Positions 38,901 through 50,200 of a stretch of DNA of 64,000 nucleotides are shown here, piece after piece. Source of the DNA: Setophaga petechia (lineage: Eukaryota; Chordata; Aves; Passeriformes; Parulidae); NCBI GenBank assembly GCA_024362935.1, contig JANCRA010000010.1, positions 7,122,501 through 7,186,500 on the forward strand, given 5' to 3'. Position numbers and translations under genes: made by a program. Below the pieces are notes generated by a model that was not told where the DNA came from, ran no database searches, and saw only the letters and a program-made list of their open reading frames with translations. The number at the start of each line of letters is the position of its first letter. Position 1 is the stretch's first letter.

Positions 38901-41900
38901 CAACAAGAGATGCTTCTTTCACTGGGCAGAGCTGGGGCCATGATACCTGCCACAGTTGTAATACTGCTTCAAGCTGTGCCTTCTGCTCTCTAGTTGCCCA
39001 ACATGATTTTTTTCCAGGCAAATACTGTCTGCTGACCCCTGGTTTAACCTGTCCTTCCCTAACTCGTGCTAGGCTTGAAGGAATGAGGTAGCTGGGGATG
39101 TTGGCATCTCCTTTTCAGCTGAGAGAACAGGAGAAGACGTTCCAGTGCCAATGGCTCACTGCATTCAGAACATAGCAAGTCTGGTTGAATTTTAGCTCTT
39201 AAGTTATCTGGGAAAGTGTAGGTCCACAGCAAAAGCTCTTGCCCTTGGGATGCTGTTTCTCAGGTAAACTTGTCAAACAGAAATCGCAACTGTGGGCTCC
39301 TGTCAGCTACTGAGGAATGTAAGCAAATGTAACCTGAGAGGGCTCACAACTCCCTGACACGCTAATCTACTCTGGATATTTGGCAATCAGCACCCCCAAG
39401 TCATTAGTGAGACTATCTGAGTTCAGCAAAGGCCACAGTCATCAGACACTTAAGGAAACAGATGAACCCTTGTTGAGCAATTCACAGCTCAGCATGAGCA
39501 CAGCATTACAGACCAGCGCGCTGCATGGGAAGAAATGTCATCATCAGTGATCAGCAAGTGCAGGAACCAGACTATTAAAATAATTCTTTAAAAACCTCCA
39601 AATCCATCGATACTGAAAGCATCTATAGTCAAATCTACTCCTACTTGCAGAGATACCTGTTTGACTAAGGGTTTCAGATCTAGTTAGAGCTCCTTATCAA
39701 AATTATAGAATCTGTCTGCACCTGCTTGATGTAAGGCAGCCATCTGTGCTCATTCTTACAGAAACACACATTAAATACTTTTTTTCCTTCAAATAGGCAA
39801 GAATAAATCTTACTTTCACAAGAGTTTTTCAGCAAAATATTCAGACAGTTCCTTAGCAGTTTCTCAACAGACCCTAATGAAATCAGTGAGGTACAATTCC
39901 CCATTTTGGTTACAAAGTCACACCAGCAAAATGCAGTTACCAAGAGGCGTTCCAAAACATATCATAAACATCTTGAGATAAAACCTACAGGCCAGTCAGT
40001 GTCATATTTCAAACATGACAGTCTTTCAGTGTTATTGCACTATGTTTATTTATCTTACTTTTTCCATGAGAATACAAGTTGAAAGCATATGATGAACACT
40101 GCTTGTTACTGGTTGGACCATAATCTTCCTATCAAACTTCTGCACACAGGACTTTTTGAAAAGGAGGGACTGTTTCTTTTAAGAAAGAAATACAAGATCC
40201 CTCCTTTGTTCATGCAAGAATCAAATACAGCCTCCTATAAAAGCATAGTTCAGACATGAAACAATGTGTTAGCAATTGCTTAGCTACCTTTGTACTCAGA
40301 ATTTCCCACACAAAGGCAGACTTCGAAGCCAAGTTTAACCTTAAGTTTGGCTCTTAAGACAGTTTTGATCATCTTTTCAAATATCTATCCACATGTTCAA
40401 GCATCTAAATCTCGAAAAAAATTAAAGTTTTACTATCAGAAATAAAAATCTGCTATCACAACCAAAAATCTTTCTTCCTTAAACTGATCCTCACAGTGAA
40501 TATTGACACATTCAGTGCACTGAAGCAAATTAAATATCCTTGAAAGTATGAGAAATAAAGTGATCCTGACAAACACTCAGATTTCAAAAGTTCCTTTGGC
40601 AGAAAAACCATGGCAAAGCTTAAACTGCATTTCCTCAAGAAACCAGAGAACACGATAGAGTCAAGTATACAATCCAGGATTTCATTAGATCTCTGTTAAA
40701 TAGGTGTTGATGGGGATAGGAACAGATAAAATCAAACACTCAGAGTAGCTCAATGAGTGCTAAACAGCCGTGTAGTTTTCTCTTTGTCATCTCATCAGTA
40801 GAAATTTCTCACAAAATAAACAACAAAGCTAAGCCAACACAGGTCCGGGCTTCCAGCTCCAGATCAGTAGTGTGAATTACATCATAGCTCAGGGGTGTGG
40901 GAAAATGAGCTGAAGTTTAGATTTAATGCATATGTTTCAAGATGTGCCGCGTCGATAGCAGGCAGCCAGGATGAAACCAATCCATAAATACCTAAATCAT
41001 TTATGAGACTGCAAAGGACTAAACAAAACACAAATCAAAGCCACTCGTGTAAACTTTAGAGATTTTCAGCCATCCACGAGATGAGAAACCAGGTACTAAT
41101 TGAGATAACTCCTCTGAGCCCTGTGGGGTGGAAAGGATGTCAGCCCACATGCACCTCGTCAGAAAAGAGGGGCACCCTCACTAAGGGGTCTGGAAGAGCC
41201 TTTTCAGGAGGGGCTCTGCCACAGACACACAGCAATGTGTCCGCAGCAGGGACACCCTGCCCTGTGATCCAGTCTCCACTCCCACTCCCGATGGGTAAAA
41301 CTGGAACCACCTGGTTACATCTCAACCAAGACAGACACAGCCTGCTCACAGCTCTAAGCAGAAGTACAGGAAATAGCAGGATATGGATATACATTACACA
41401 TCTGCTTTGTTCTCAAAAGCAGGTTGGAATTCAGAATAACCCTGTTCTGAGGCACAGAGAGGTACTGCTGCTTATTTTATTTTTAAGTTTGATAGTTGGC
41501 TGATTAAATGGGAGGAGATGGCATGCACACACTTTCCTCCCTTAGCAGACAGGCAAGCATCATCCAAGCTTAACATGGATAAGTTCCATTAAGTTATCTG
41601 TGATAGTCATTCCCAGACTCTATGGATGGTGATTATTATCATATGAATACCAACTATGCTTAAGTATCCTTAAATAAACTTTTCCAGATAGAGCATTGCA
41701 CTCAATGGCAAAGCAATTACCAGAAAACACATTAATTTCAGTAAGAGGATACCATAAAAAGTATTTTGTGGTTTTATGCACTTTCTTGGCTTGAGCAGTA
41801 TTTGCAAAGAATTTATTTTATGGCCTGCCTCTTGGATTTGCAGCTATTGATATAAATCTATGCTGCATCATTTCCATCTTTTAGTCAGAAAAAGTCAGCT

Positions 41901-43190
41901 CTATTGTCAATGAGAAAAAAACAACAGGTTCAAGACATAACTTCACGGATGTCAGGGCACTTTGCTGTCACCAAAAAGCAAACATAATATTACACTCGCA
42001 TAAATTTTAATCAGAAGAAAAAAAAAAGCCAACAGAAAATTATTTGAAGCACATAGATATACATGTCAGATTTCTATTCTCTGTTACAATGTTACGTGCA
42101 ATAACAGGGTCTAGTCTAGAGCAGACCAGAAATAAACCCTGCACGACTCTTGCCAAGGTCAGATTTGTGCAGCTCCCAGCACTCCTGGGTGCTAGATCCC
42201 TCATTTCTCTGCCTCTCCTGGTGTCTCTGGACACTGGTGCAGCTTCCAGGCATAAAGGCAGTGTGATAACCCAGGAGGTCCGGCAGAGCCAGAGGCAATC
42301 CTTGCTTCCTATGGAGCAGGTTTCTGCTAAAGCACTCAAATACTGTAAAAACCTGCCGGGCAGCTCTGCCTTGAAGAGGCTGTGCCTCTTTAAGAAAGTA
42401 TAAAAACTCTTTCGGGTAGAAATAACTGCATTTAAAATGAGAACACAACACAGGGCACTTCAGCATTATTTCACCAGGGCTGTAAAGAGCTCTCCCAGGC
42501 TCATTTCTGTTAATTGCATCTTTGCAAAGTGCAGCCAAGCGGATGCAGAATGATTACTTTTAATGTGCTACCCAAATGGCTCTGAATGGGTGCAGCTTTC
42601 CCCCTTTCCTTATTCCTGCTCCTTGTCCTTTGGCTCCACACGGAGCTCTACAGAAACAAATTCTGCACTTGGACTATGCACATAAAGGAAGACTCAGAGA
42701 AAGATGACAAGTAAAGATGACAGAGCAGCAGTAAAAAACTACTGGAACACAAACTGTTTTGGCGCTTGTCAGGCAGCTTTTGGACAGAACCTGATAAGAA
42801 GAATGGAGAAGCTGCATTCAAATGCAAGGATAATCCCAGAGTAAAAAGTCACAATCTTTCTCATCAGCGGATGATTAACAGAGGAATTTGGCTCCTAATG
42901 AAGTCAGCCAGCCCCCAGACTCCACTGGTAAATCCCTTCTTGTCATCTTTCACATTCAGCTCTGACTCATCTGCAACAAACAGCCCAATCCCCAGCCTAT
43001 TCCTTTTTTCCCTCCATTCCTTCTGCAGTAGTTGAAGCACACACTTCGCAAATGCAGTGAAGGGGACGGTGGACTACAGGCACACAATGCACTGGGACTG
43101 CAGCAGGAACACACCCGAGTTAGCTTTGGGGAGCTGAAATACCTGTGTCAGTGAACACATCCAGGCACACAGCTCAGTGCCCTTGTAACA

Positions 43191-43800
43191 CATTTACACT
43201 GCACAGGCCATGCTGGGCCACTGCAGTTCGGTAGAGCAGCTGCTCTGGGTGAATTTGGCACATTTACACTGCACAGGCCATGCTGGGGCACAGGTCACTG
43301 CAGTTCGGTAGAGCAGCTGCCCTGGGTGAATTTGGCACATTTACACTGCACAGGCCATGCTGGGGCACAGGTCACTGCAGTTTGGTAGAGCAGCTGCCCT
43401 GGGTGAATTTGGCACAGCCACACTGCACAGGCCATGCTGGGGCACAGGTCACTGCAGTTCGGTAGAGCAGCTGCCCTGGGTGAATTTGGCACATTTACAC
43501 TGCACAGGCCATGCTGGGGCACAGGTCACTGCAGCTCCTGTAGGGCAGCTGCCCTGGGTGAATTTGGCACAGCCACACTGCACAGGCCATGCTGGGGCAC
43601 AGGTCACTGCAGTTCGGTAGAGCAGCTGCCCTGGGTGAATTTGGCACATTTACACTGCACACACCATGCTGGGGCACAGGTCACTGCAGTTCGGTAGAGC
43701 AGCTGCTCTGGGTCAATTTGGCACATTTACACTGCACAGGCCATGCTGGGGCACAGGTCACTGCAGTTTGGTAGAGCAGCTGCCCTGGGTGAATTTGGCA
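43191..43800. repeat. 77-bp minisatellite, 8 copies plus a 10-bp start of a ninth
   Basis: Units start at 43,191, 43,261, 43,338, 43,415, 43,492, 43,570, 43,647 and 43,724. A ninth begins at 43,801 and diverges after about ten bases. Spacing is 70, 77, 77, 77, 78, 77, 77 and 77 bp; the first unit lacks seven bases. Each unit contains ccatgctggg, a CTGCAG site and a gcagctg E-box-like core. Copies 4, 6 and the ninth start read agcca or ggcca where the others read attta. Unit identity is high, so the array is probably young and polymorphic. It lies about 2.3 kb from the CpG island, inside the presumed PRKCD 5' intron. Open frames across it are artefacts of the repeat. Confidence 0.97.
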
Positions 43801-44013
43801 CGGCCACACTGCCACAGTCCCAGCTCCAGGCACAGCTGGGGACCGGAGCTGAGGCAGGGGCTCCTCTCCGTGGGAGCAGCAGCCAGAGCTGAGCTCCAGC
43901 TGTGGATGGGCAGAGGGCAGGCTGGTTCCCCTGCACAGAGGAGGTGACAGTGCAGCCTTCAAATGGGAACATGGATGGATGGTTAATTTAAACTATTGGG
44001 CCCTGAAGCACTC

Positions 44014-44157
44014 ACCAGAATCACAGGTTAAGGTTGGTAGGGACCCTAAGGACCATCCAGTCCCACCCCCCGGCACGGGCAGGGACACCTTCCACATGAG
44101 CACCTTGCTCAAAGTCCTGCTCAGCCTGGCCTTGAACACTTCCAGGGATGGGACTTA
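44014..44157 (-). mobile_element. CR1 LINE 3' fragment
   Basis: The plus strand reads agaatcacaggttaaggttg, gaccatccagtcccacccc, gggacaccttccacatgag and a ctggccttgaacacttccag end, which is the reverse complement of a CR1 3' end. It lies just beyond the minisatellite and before the CpG island. Confidence 0.88.
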
Positions 44158-46081
44158 ATCTGAATGGACTTTAATTGTAATGACTGTGGCTTTTAGACAT
44201 CAAAATTAACTCAGAGGCCTGAAAGCTCCTATGCTTTTCCCAGGAAATCAGTTACTTTAATAATAGATGAGTGCTTTCCAAGATTTATTGTTATTTCCTA
44301 GATCTATATAGCATCAATTAGCCAAGTTCTCTTTGAGAGATTCTTCAAAAGATTTCTTTTTAAGAAATGTACCTAGAAAATTTAAGTTTTTTAGTTTAGA
44401 AATAGTTTCTAAATAATTCCTTCTGCACAGAGTATCTTTTCATTTACAATGCATGATCAAAAAGTAAAAATTATTATGCTATTTCAGTATTCCATTCAAT
44501 AAAAAATAAGACCCTACTGTATGATTATATCTAATGAAAACGTGGGTTATAATTCATGAAGCACAAAATGGCAAAAAAATTAACAGTGAGCTTTTTTCTG
44601 GTGATAACAATATGAGCATCTTCCTGATCAATTATATCACACAGACTGCCTGAGCAGAATCACCTTATAACTCTCTCATTACCTACACAGACATCACATC
44701 AGTGTAACTGAATATATTTTTCTGTATGTTTGTATCAACCACTGAGTGGCAGCAATTCCTTCATACCTAAATCTGAATTATGATATGTAGGATGAAAATC
44801 TCAAAGGATTCCCAAATCTTAATTCTTCCGTGTTGTCCTTAAGTTCTTTTGTGTTTAGCACTACAGGCAAATAATAACAACTATATCTTATTGCACCTTT
44901 CAATTTTTTAGCTGTCGAAGTCCCAAAAGTATTGCACTTCATTCTGAAAATCATACATCCTTAGAACTTGGATGTATTCAATTTTACAAAACATAGTAAA
45001 ACTATGTGGGTCAAAGAAACTGAAATGCCAGCATTTAATAATTTCTCAATTTAAGCACACACCTGTATTTTATTATGAAAATATTCTGATTATTATGAAG
45101 TATTTTATTTCATTCTTATGAAATATTTTATTATTAAATTAAGGTGAGGATGAGAAACATTTAAAAAAGGAAACCTTAACCCATGTTTTGCAGACTTATG
45201 TTTGCTTTTCTCCTCAGTATTTGCAGGTTTCCACAGCAGTGACTTAGGGTCACTGAAATCTACCAGTCCAAATACAAACAGCTCGTTTTTAACACAGCCA
45301 TTTTCAGGAACTAAAATAAACAGGAAATCCTGCATATACACTTAAAAAATGCTTATGAATTATTGCTTAACCACTTAAGAAACACTTCTTCATAGAGTTC
45401 CTGCTCTGAAATCTATGCTGGTTATAGCTTCCTATTTGATTGGCACAGTGCTGCGAGGCATTATCTGACAGATGGAAAGCTGAAGAGTTAATTTGCTATT
45501 ACACTGTTAAAAGACTATTGACTGTACAAGTCTGGAGCAAAAAAAAGATTTAAAAGAAACCAAACACACTGTAAAGGTATCATGGATTTTGATACTGATT
45601 ATTTGTAGAGATCCTAAACATTGCAGCTCAGGCTTTAAATGAGCCTCTAAAACTAGGTAAAGATCGAGTACTAGAACCGATTCTCCCACACCCATCTGCT
45701 CTCAGATCTCTCCTTGGACGTATCAAGGGCTGGGATACAGGGCAATGTCATCCTTGCACATAAACCTCCCAGGTCAGATCTACACTCTGCTCTGTGCTAC
45801 TTGGACAATCTAGGAGTGAAGCGGTGCAACAGTCAGGGCCCCCAAGTAAACTGATGTCAGACGTAACCACAGAACGCTGTAATCCAATTATTTCAGTATT
45901 TCATGCCCTAATGCAAACGGGGAATTCTCTAGCGACGAACTGAAAATTGTTTTTTAATAGATGCACGCCTGGTATGTATTGTACACAAAAGCACCAGGCA
46001 TTCCTGCTCCTTCATTTCTTACTGTCTGTCGCCATTCAGCTGGAAACCTGACCATCTGAAAGACTGTGCATTTCATCTGCC

Positions 46082-46096
46082 CAAACTCACCGCGGC
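46082..46096 (-). other. Candidate 5' UTR splice donor 3
   Basis: On the minus strand GCCGCG|gtgagtttgg gives an exon end at 46,091, exactly at the island's left edge where GC content falls. The drop in CpG density at this donor is what one expects for the end of a first exon, so it is my preferred PRKCD exon 1 donor. Confidence 0.45.
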
Positions 46097-46382
46097 ACGG
46101 AGACTGAAACAGACACTCGGGGCGGCTGAGTGGGAAAAAAAGTTGGTGGCCTCGAAGTTGGCACTTCTGCCGGGAGGGAACTCCGTGTTCCTGCGAAGGA
46201 CCGAGCCCGGGGCTGATGCCGCCGCCTCCCCGCACGGGGCACGGCGCTGTCCCCGCTGCAGCCCCGGCTGGCCCCGCTCCGTCCGGGGCACCGCGGGGCG
46301 CCGAGCCGGGCCGGGCCCGCAGCCCCCCGCCCGCAGCCCAACATGGAGGCTCCGGAGGAGGCAGCTCCGGGCCGGGGCACAG

Positions 46383-46405
46383 CCCCGCCGCCCCCGCCCC
46401 ACCCC
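46383..46405 (-). promoter_or_regulatory. G-quadruplex motif on the minus strand
   Basis: The minus strand carries four G runs of 4, 4, 5 and 4, separated by loops of 1, 1 and 4 bases. This fits the standard quadruplex rule with short loops. It lies between candidate donors 2 and 3, so it would be inside the PRKCD leader RNA if donor 3 is used and transcription starts above 46,405. Such leader quadruplexes can restrain translation; that role here is inference. Confidence 0.6.
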
Positions 46406-46613
46406 GGCGCCGAGGCGCTGCCCGGGCCACACGGGCGACGGCGGCGGAGCCCCGGGACCCTCGATCTCCCTCCCTCCCTCTGGCTCTGTCCGCCGGGCGC
46501 CCCACGGAAGCCGAGCGGGCCGGAGGGAGCCGAGCCCGTCTCGCTTCCTCCTTCACCCCAGGCGGGGCAGGAACTGCCGGGCGGCGGCAGCGCCACGCCG
46601 GGGGCAGGTACGG

Positions 46614-46627
46614 GCACTCACCGCGTC
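46614..46627 (-). other. Candidate 5' UTR splice donor 2
   Basis: On the minus strand ACGCG|gtgagtgc gives an exon end at 46,622. The intronic side is a perfect gtgagt. It could define a longer version of the first exon or a separate first exon. Confidence 0.4.
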
Positions 46628-46800
46628 CGGGGAGCCGTCGGGAGCCGCGGCCGCCGCCGAGTTTCGGGCGCTGTCCCGGGAAACAGAGAGCGAGAGCGAA
46701 GGAGTGCGGGCGGAGCGGCGGCGGGAGGGAGCAGAGTGTGCCCGGCACGGCCCGGCGCTCCCCGCCCCGCGCTCCGCCCCGCCCCGGCGCGGCTGCGGCC

Positions 46801-46815
46801 ACGCTCACCTGCTCC
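46801..46815 (-). other. Candidate 5' UTR splice donor 1
   Basis: On the minus strand GGAGCAG|gtgagcgt ends a possible non-coding first exon at 46,809. It matches the donor consensus at CAG and gtgag. It is the most upstream of three good donors in the CpG island, and any of the three could feed the acceptor at 11,571. Confidence 0.4.
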
Positions 46816-47256
46816 AGCCGCCACCGCTCCTCCTGCCGCTGCTGCTCCTCCTGCGCCGCCCCGCCCCGGAGCTGCCGTGCCAGGCGCTGGCTGTCCCTGC
46901 CCGGGCTCCCCGCGGCTCCGTCCCCTCCCCTGTCCCGTGGCGGTGGCAGCGAGTGGGAACGCCCGAGCCCTCAGCGGGAGCCCCGCGCCGGGCCCCGCCC
47001 GAGGCTCCGCTCCGCACCGCACCTGGGCTCGGTGCCGTGCCGAGGGAGGGAGGAAGGGCCGCGCTCTGCTGGGGTTCGGGGTTTGGCAGGTGTTGGTTAG
47101 CTGGTCACCCGGACAAGGGGCAGCACCGCGGTTTGAGGTGCCGGAGCTCGAAGCGAGCCACTGCCCGGCGGAGTGCTGCGCTCAGGTGTCCTCAGCCTTT
47201 ATTGAGCCTTTGATTAAAACGTTCTTTAGTGGCTTAGAAGCCACGAATGTTGGGGT

Positions 47257-47263
<7 letters not shown>

Positions 47264-47287
<24 letters not shown>
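47264..47287. repeat. (TTTTG)n simple repeat
   Basis: Four to five units of gtttt follow a short T run just outside the right edge of the CpG island. Confidence 0.88.
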
Positions 47288-50200
47288 AATGGGGCCGAAC
47301 CCCGTAGCTCTGTGGTCACTGCCGCCGCCTCAGCGAGCTCACCTCAGAGACCTCAGCCCTTCCCCGGGTCATTTTGGGTCTCTGTTGGGGCTCCCCCGGT
47401 CCGTGCTCTGCTCTGAGTGATGGGGCTCGGTTTTTCTTCAAGTGCTGTAAGCGTTTCTGTTAAAATGAGATATTTAGGGATGGGCTACAGCACAGGAATG
47501 TGTGAAGTGTAGAAACCAGAGAAAACACCTCTGTACTTCAAGGCAGACCTTTGTCATCACTTTTTAACTCGCACAGGTCATGTATAATTGCTCTCATGTT
47601 TTCATCTTCAATGACCTCATTCAGCTCTAGCTGAAGACGGTGATGAAATTCCCAGTGTTTTAGTGGTGCTGTGGTAACTGGGTGCTCCTCGGGCAGGTGC
47701 CAGCCCCTGGTGTGCATGGGGGTGTCACCATTGCAGGGGCTGTGACCCAGCTGTTACATTCTGAAACGCCACATTCCACCCATTTAATGTCCAGCTTCTT
47801 TCCAGAACATTTCACTTGATATAAGTTATAATGTAGTATCAAAGTTCCTTGCTTGTTCTGTCTGACATCATCTTGGAAAGGCTATAATATGTATATAAAT
47901 CAGTCAGTTTATGCTTGGAGAGTCTACTTTGAAGAAACATATTTCAAAAATGAGAGCTCTAGTAGATATATCACAGTTTGGGTGAAAGCAAAGGAACAGA
48001 GTCATCTGAGGTAATTTCCTTTTTACTTCTGCTGCAAATTAAACTATGTAGTATTTTGTACAGACACATGTTTCTATGCATGATTAAGTGTGGGGTGGTT
48101 TTATTTGGTTGGAACATCTAAATAATGTTTTCCTGGTTTGGGAGAGAATGTCATCTGGTTAGCTATGATGCTGTAATAAAGTGTATGAGGACTCTCATTT
48201 AGATTGCTGTTATGCTGAAATCTGGAGGAGCTTTATATGCATGAGCAGTTCATGAATATCATGTTATAAAAGCAAATCTAAAACTAGTTTGAATGAAAGG
48301 AGAAAAAGCAGAACCTAATGGTGGCAAGGAGTTTTCCTTATTTCAATACTTCCAGAGAAATTTGGAAATAGTACTCTAAAATATATTTTATTTCATTTCA
48401 TGCTCTTTGGATATTTAATGGCATATAAGTGGTCAGAGAGAGTCCATTTCCCTTTGTGACCTGGCCATATAATGTTGCAGCAAACCATTAGTTAACTACA
48501 GCTGTATTTCAGTTATTTAGAGCATCACTTTTGTCCAAATCTTTCTGAAACAAAGAGTCATTTTTCATTTGGACTGTGGAAAATTTTGCAAGACCTAAAG
48601 AGCTTTGCTCAGACAATGGGTTCAAGTTGGATTAGGACTGAGTAAAGATGTAAAAATTTGATCCACAGGAAATGAAATGTGAGAGTCTTCTCAACTATTA
48701 ATGTGGCTTTAGAAATTTGAGGTGTTTCCCAGTACTGAGAGTTTCTTGCTGCCTATTTTCTGTAATTTTTCCTATACAACTCAGCCATGCTAAATGCATG
48801 GAAATGCTCCTACAGCTGGAGGGAGTCTTTCCACAGAATAGATTCTAATGCAGCTCAGAAGGCTTTATTAAGCCATTTTATGTGCAGTGGATTTGAGAGG
48901 GGGGTGAAAATCAGTTCTAAGTGAACATCCTTTAGCAGTACTCTCTGTCAGCTTCTAAGAAAATAGTAAGACATGTTGGATTTCATAGTGATTACAGGGT
49001 AACTATTGGAAAGGAAAAGGGCATTACTGTCTCTGATCCTTTTTTTCTGAAATGTGCCTTTGGATATTTCCTAAAAAGAAAACAGTCTCAAGCTGAGTTT
49101 AAACATTTCATCTCTTTGGTAGCTGGACAGACATCCCAAAAATTCCCAATCCCATGGTAAATCACTGCTTTGTTCCAGGAGATCTCTGGGGAGAAGATGA
49201 ACTACCAGGGCCTCCCACAGCTGGATTTTCTCTTGTATTTTCACACTGAGAAAACCTACTTTACCTGGGGTCTCTTAATTTTTGCCATATGACAGGATGA
49301 CAGTAAGGGGTGATGTGACTTTGAACATGCAGATTACAACAAGAGATAAAACTTTTTGCAGCAAATAAGAGCAAAAATTTTCTAGTGGAAGAACTAGTTC
49401 TCTGAAGATTTCTGAGGCAGACTGGTGCAAAATCACTTTCCACAGGTGTGTGATAACCTATTGTGAGCTCAAAGGTTGTATCTACAGTATCTGTTACCTC
49501 CAGCAAACAAACCCCATTTTAATCCTCATGGCAGATACTTCATTTATGCAAAGATGGTGACTTTTGCAAAAGTGTAATTTCAGAACAGAAAACAGTCATG
49601 GCTGTTGCTGCCATTTTTCACAGCCCCACTTTGTAGCAGGACTTCATTGGTCCCTCAGTCCCAAGCCTAACCACCGAATGCCTGCTCTCATTTCCTCTTT
49701 TCTGATAGTGGTGGGAGGTGTGAAGAGTCTGGTGCTGGTGGGAGTTTCCACCCATTACCTTGTGCACGGGTCTGTGGTCTATTGTGTACCTTCACTTTTT
49801 TGATGTGTTCTGAGCATTGTTCATTGTCTTCAGCTTTGCCTGAAGGTGTGGTGAGAGGCTTGTGTTCTCTTCAGGCTTTTCCTCCAGGTTTTCAGGCTGT
49901 TCTCTGAGAAGAACATGAACTCTTTATGTGTTAGCAAGGACACAAATACTGAATTTGGTCATGTGAAGGTCTGGCTGCCATAAACATTTGGACTGATGTC
50001 TAAGTGAAGCAGGAACAAGGCTGCCTTTCCTGAAGTCTTGTAACTTTGAGGATTCTTTTGATAACAGCATACATTAATTTCTACTGCTTATTTTTGCAGT
50101 TTTTTATACTGATTAAGGGTTTTTTTCTTTGTGGTGGCCTGCCTGCCGCTTTTTCTAATTGGGAGCTGAATTGTGTTTTTCCTACTTTGTCAGGGTTTGC

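Larger units (their letters stand above)
11571..46085 (-). other. PRKCD: Long 5' intron region of PRKCD
   Basis: About 34.5 kb separate the acceptor of the ATG exon from the nearest candidate donor in the CpG island. I read this as one or more introns splitting the 5' untranslated region, as in mammalian PRKCD, which also has non-coding first exons. It holds CR1 fragments, a 77-bp minisatellite, short tandem duplications, a perfect hairpin and A/C-rich simple sequence, each listed separately. No further coding exon was recognised in either strand. Open frames of up to 168 codons occur, but none resembles a known family. Confidence 0.65.
1..46809 (-). other. PRKCD: PRKCD gene, 5' part (partial, continues past the left edge)
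   Basis: This span is the 5' portion of the protein kinase C delta gene, read right to left. PKC delta is a diacylglycerol-activated, calcium-independent serine/threonine kinase of the novel PKC group. It acts in the cytosol, at membranes and in the nucleus, in apoptosis, immune and stress signalling. Three coding exons were found and join in phase. The remaining exons (rest of the hinge, C1A, C1B, kinase domain) were looked for to the left of 6,070 and not seen, so they should lie outside the window. The right boundary is set at the most upstream good minus-strand donor in the CpG island (46,809) and is only approximate, because the transcription start cannot be read from sequence. The gene identity is firm; the extent of the 5' untranslated part is inferred. 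Confidence 0.85.
46085..47190. promoter_or_regulatory. CpG island, likely PRKCD promoter, possibly bidirectional
   Basis: This is the only strongly GC-rich, CpG-dense stretch in the window, with sharp edges against AT-rich DNA. It contains GC-box (Sp1-type) clusters such as ccgccccgccccgg at 46,774-46,787 and another near 46,853-46,868. No TATA box was noticed. Minus-strand splice donors lie at 46,091, 46,622 and 46,809, and weaker plus-strand donors follow 46,607 (CAG|gtacgg) and 47,089 (CAG|gtgttg). These fit a dispersed vertebrate promoter serving PRKCD leftwards and perhaps a transcript rightwards. Long open frames here, up to 357 codons, are expected in GC-rich DNA and are not called as genes. 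Confidence 0.8.

Noticed and set aside
43191..43800. Repeat array considered as CRISPR
   Set aside because: Whole 77-bp units repeat without unique spacers, in a vertebrate intron. It is a minisatellite.
43280..43947. Serial open frames repeating MLGHRSLQFGRAAALGEFG
   Set aside because: They are translations of the 77-bp minisatellite and shift frame from unit to unit; no gene context.
46143..47416. Long overlapping open frames on both strands of the CpG island (up to 357 codons)
   Set aside because: GC-rich DNA has few stop codons. The peptides are Pro/Ala/Gly/Arg-rich in every frame with no domain, and splice donors interrupt them.
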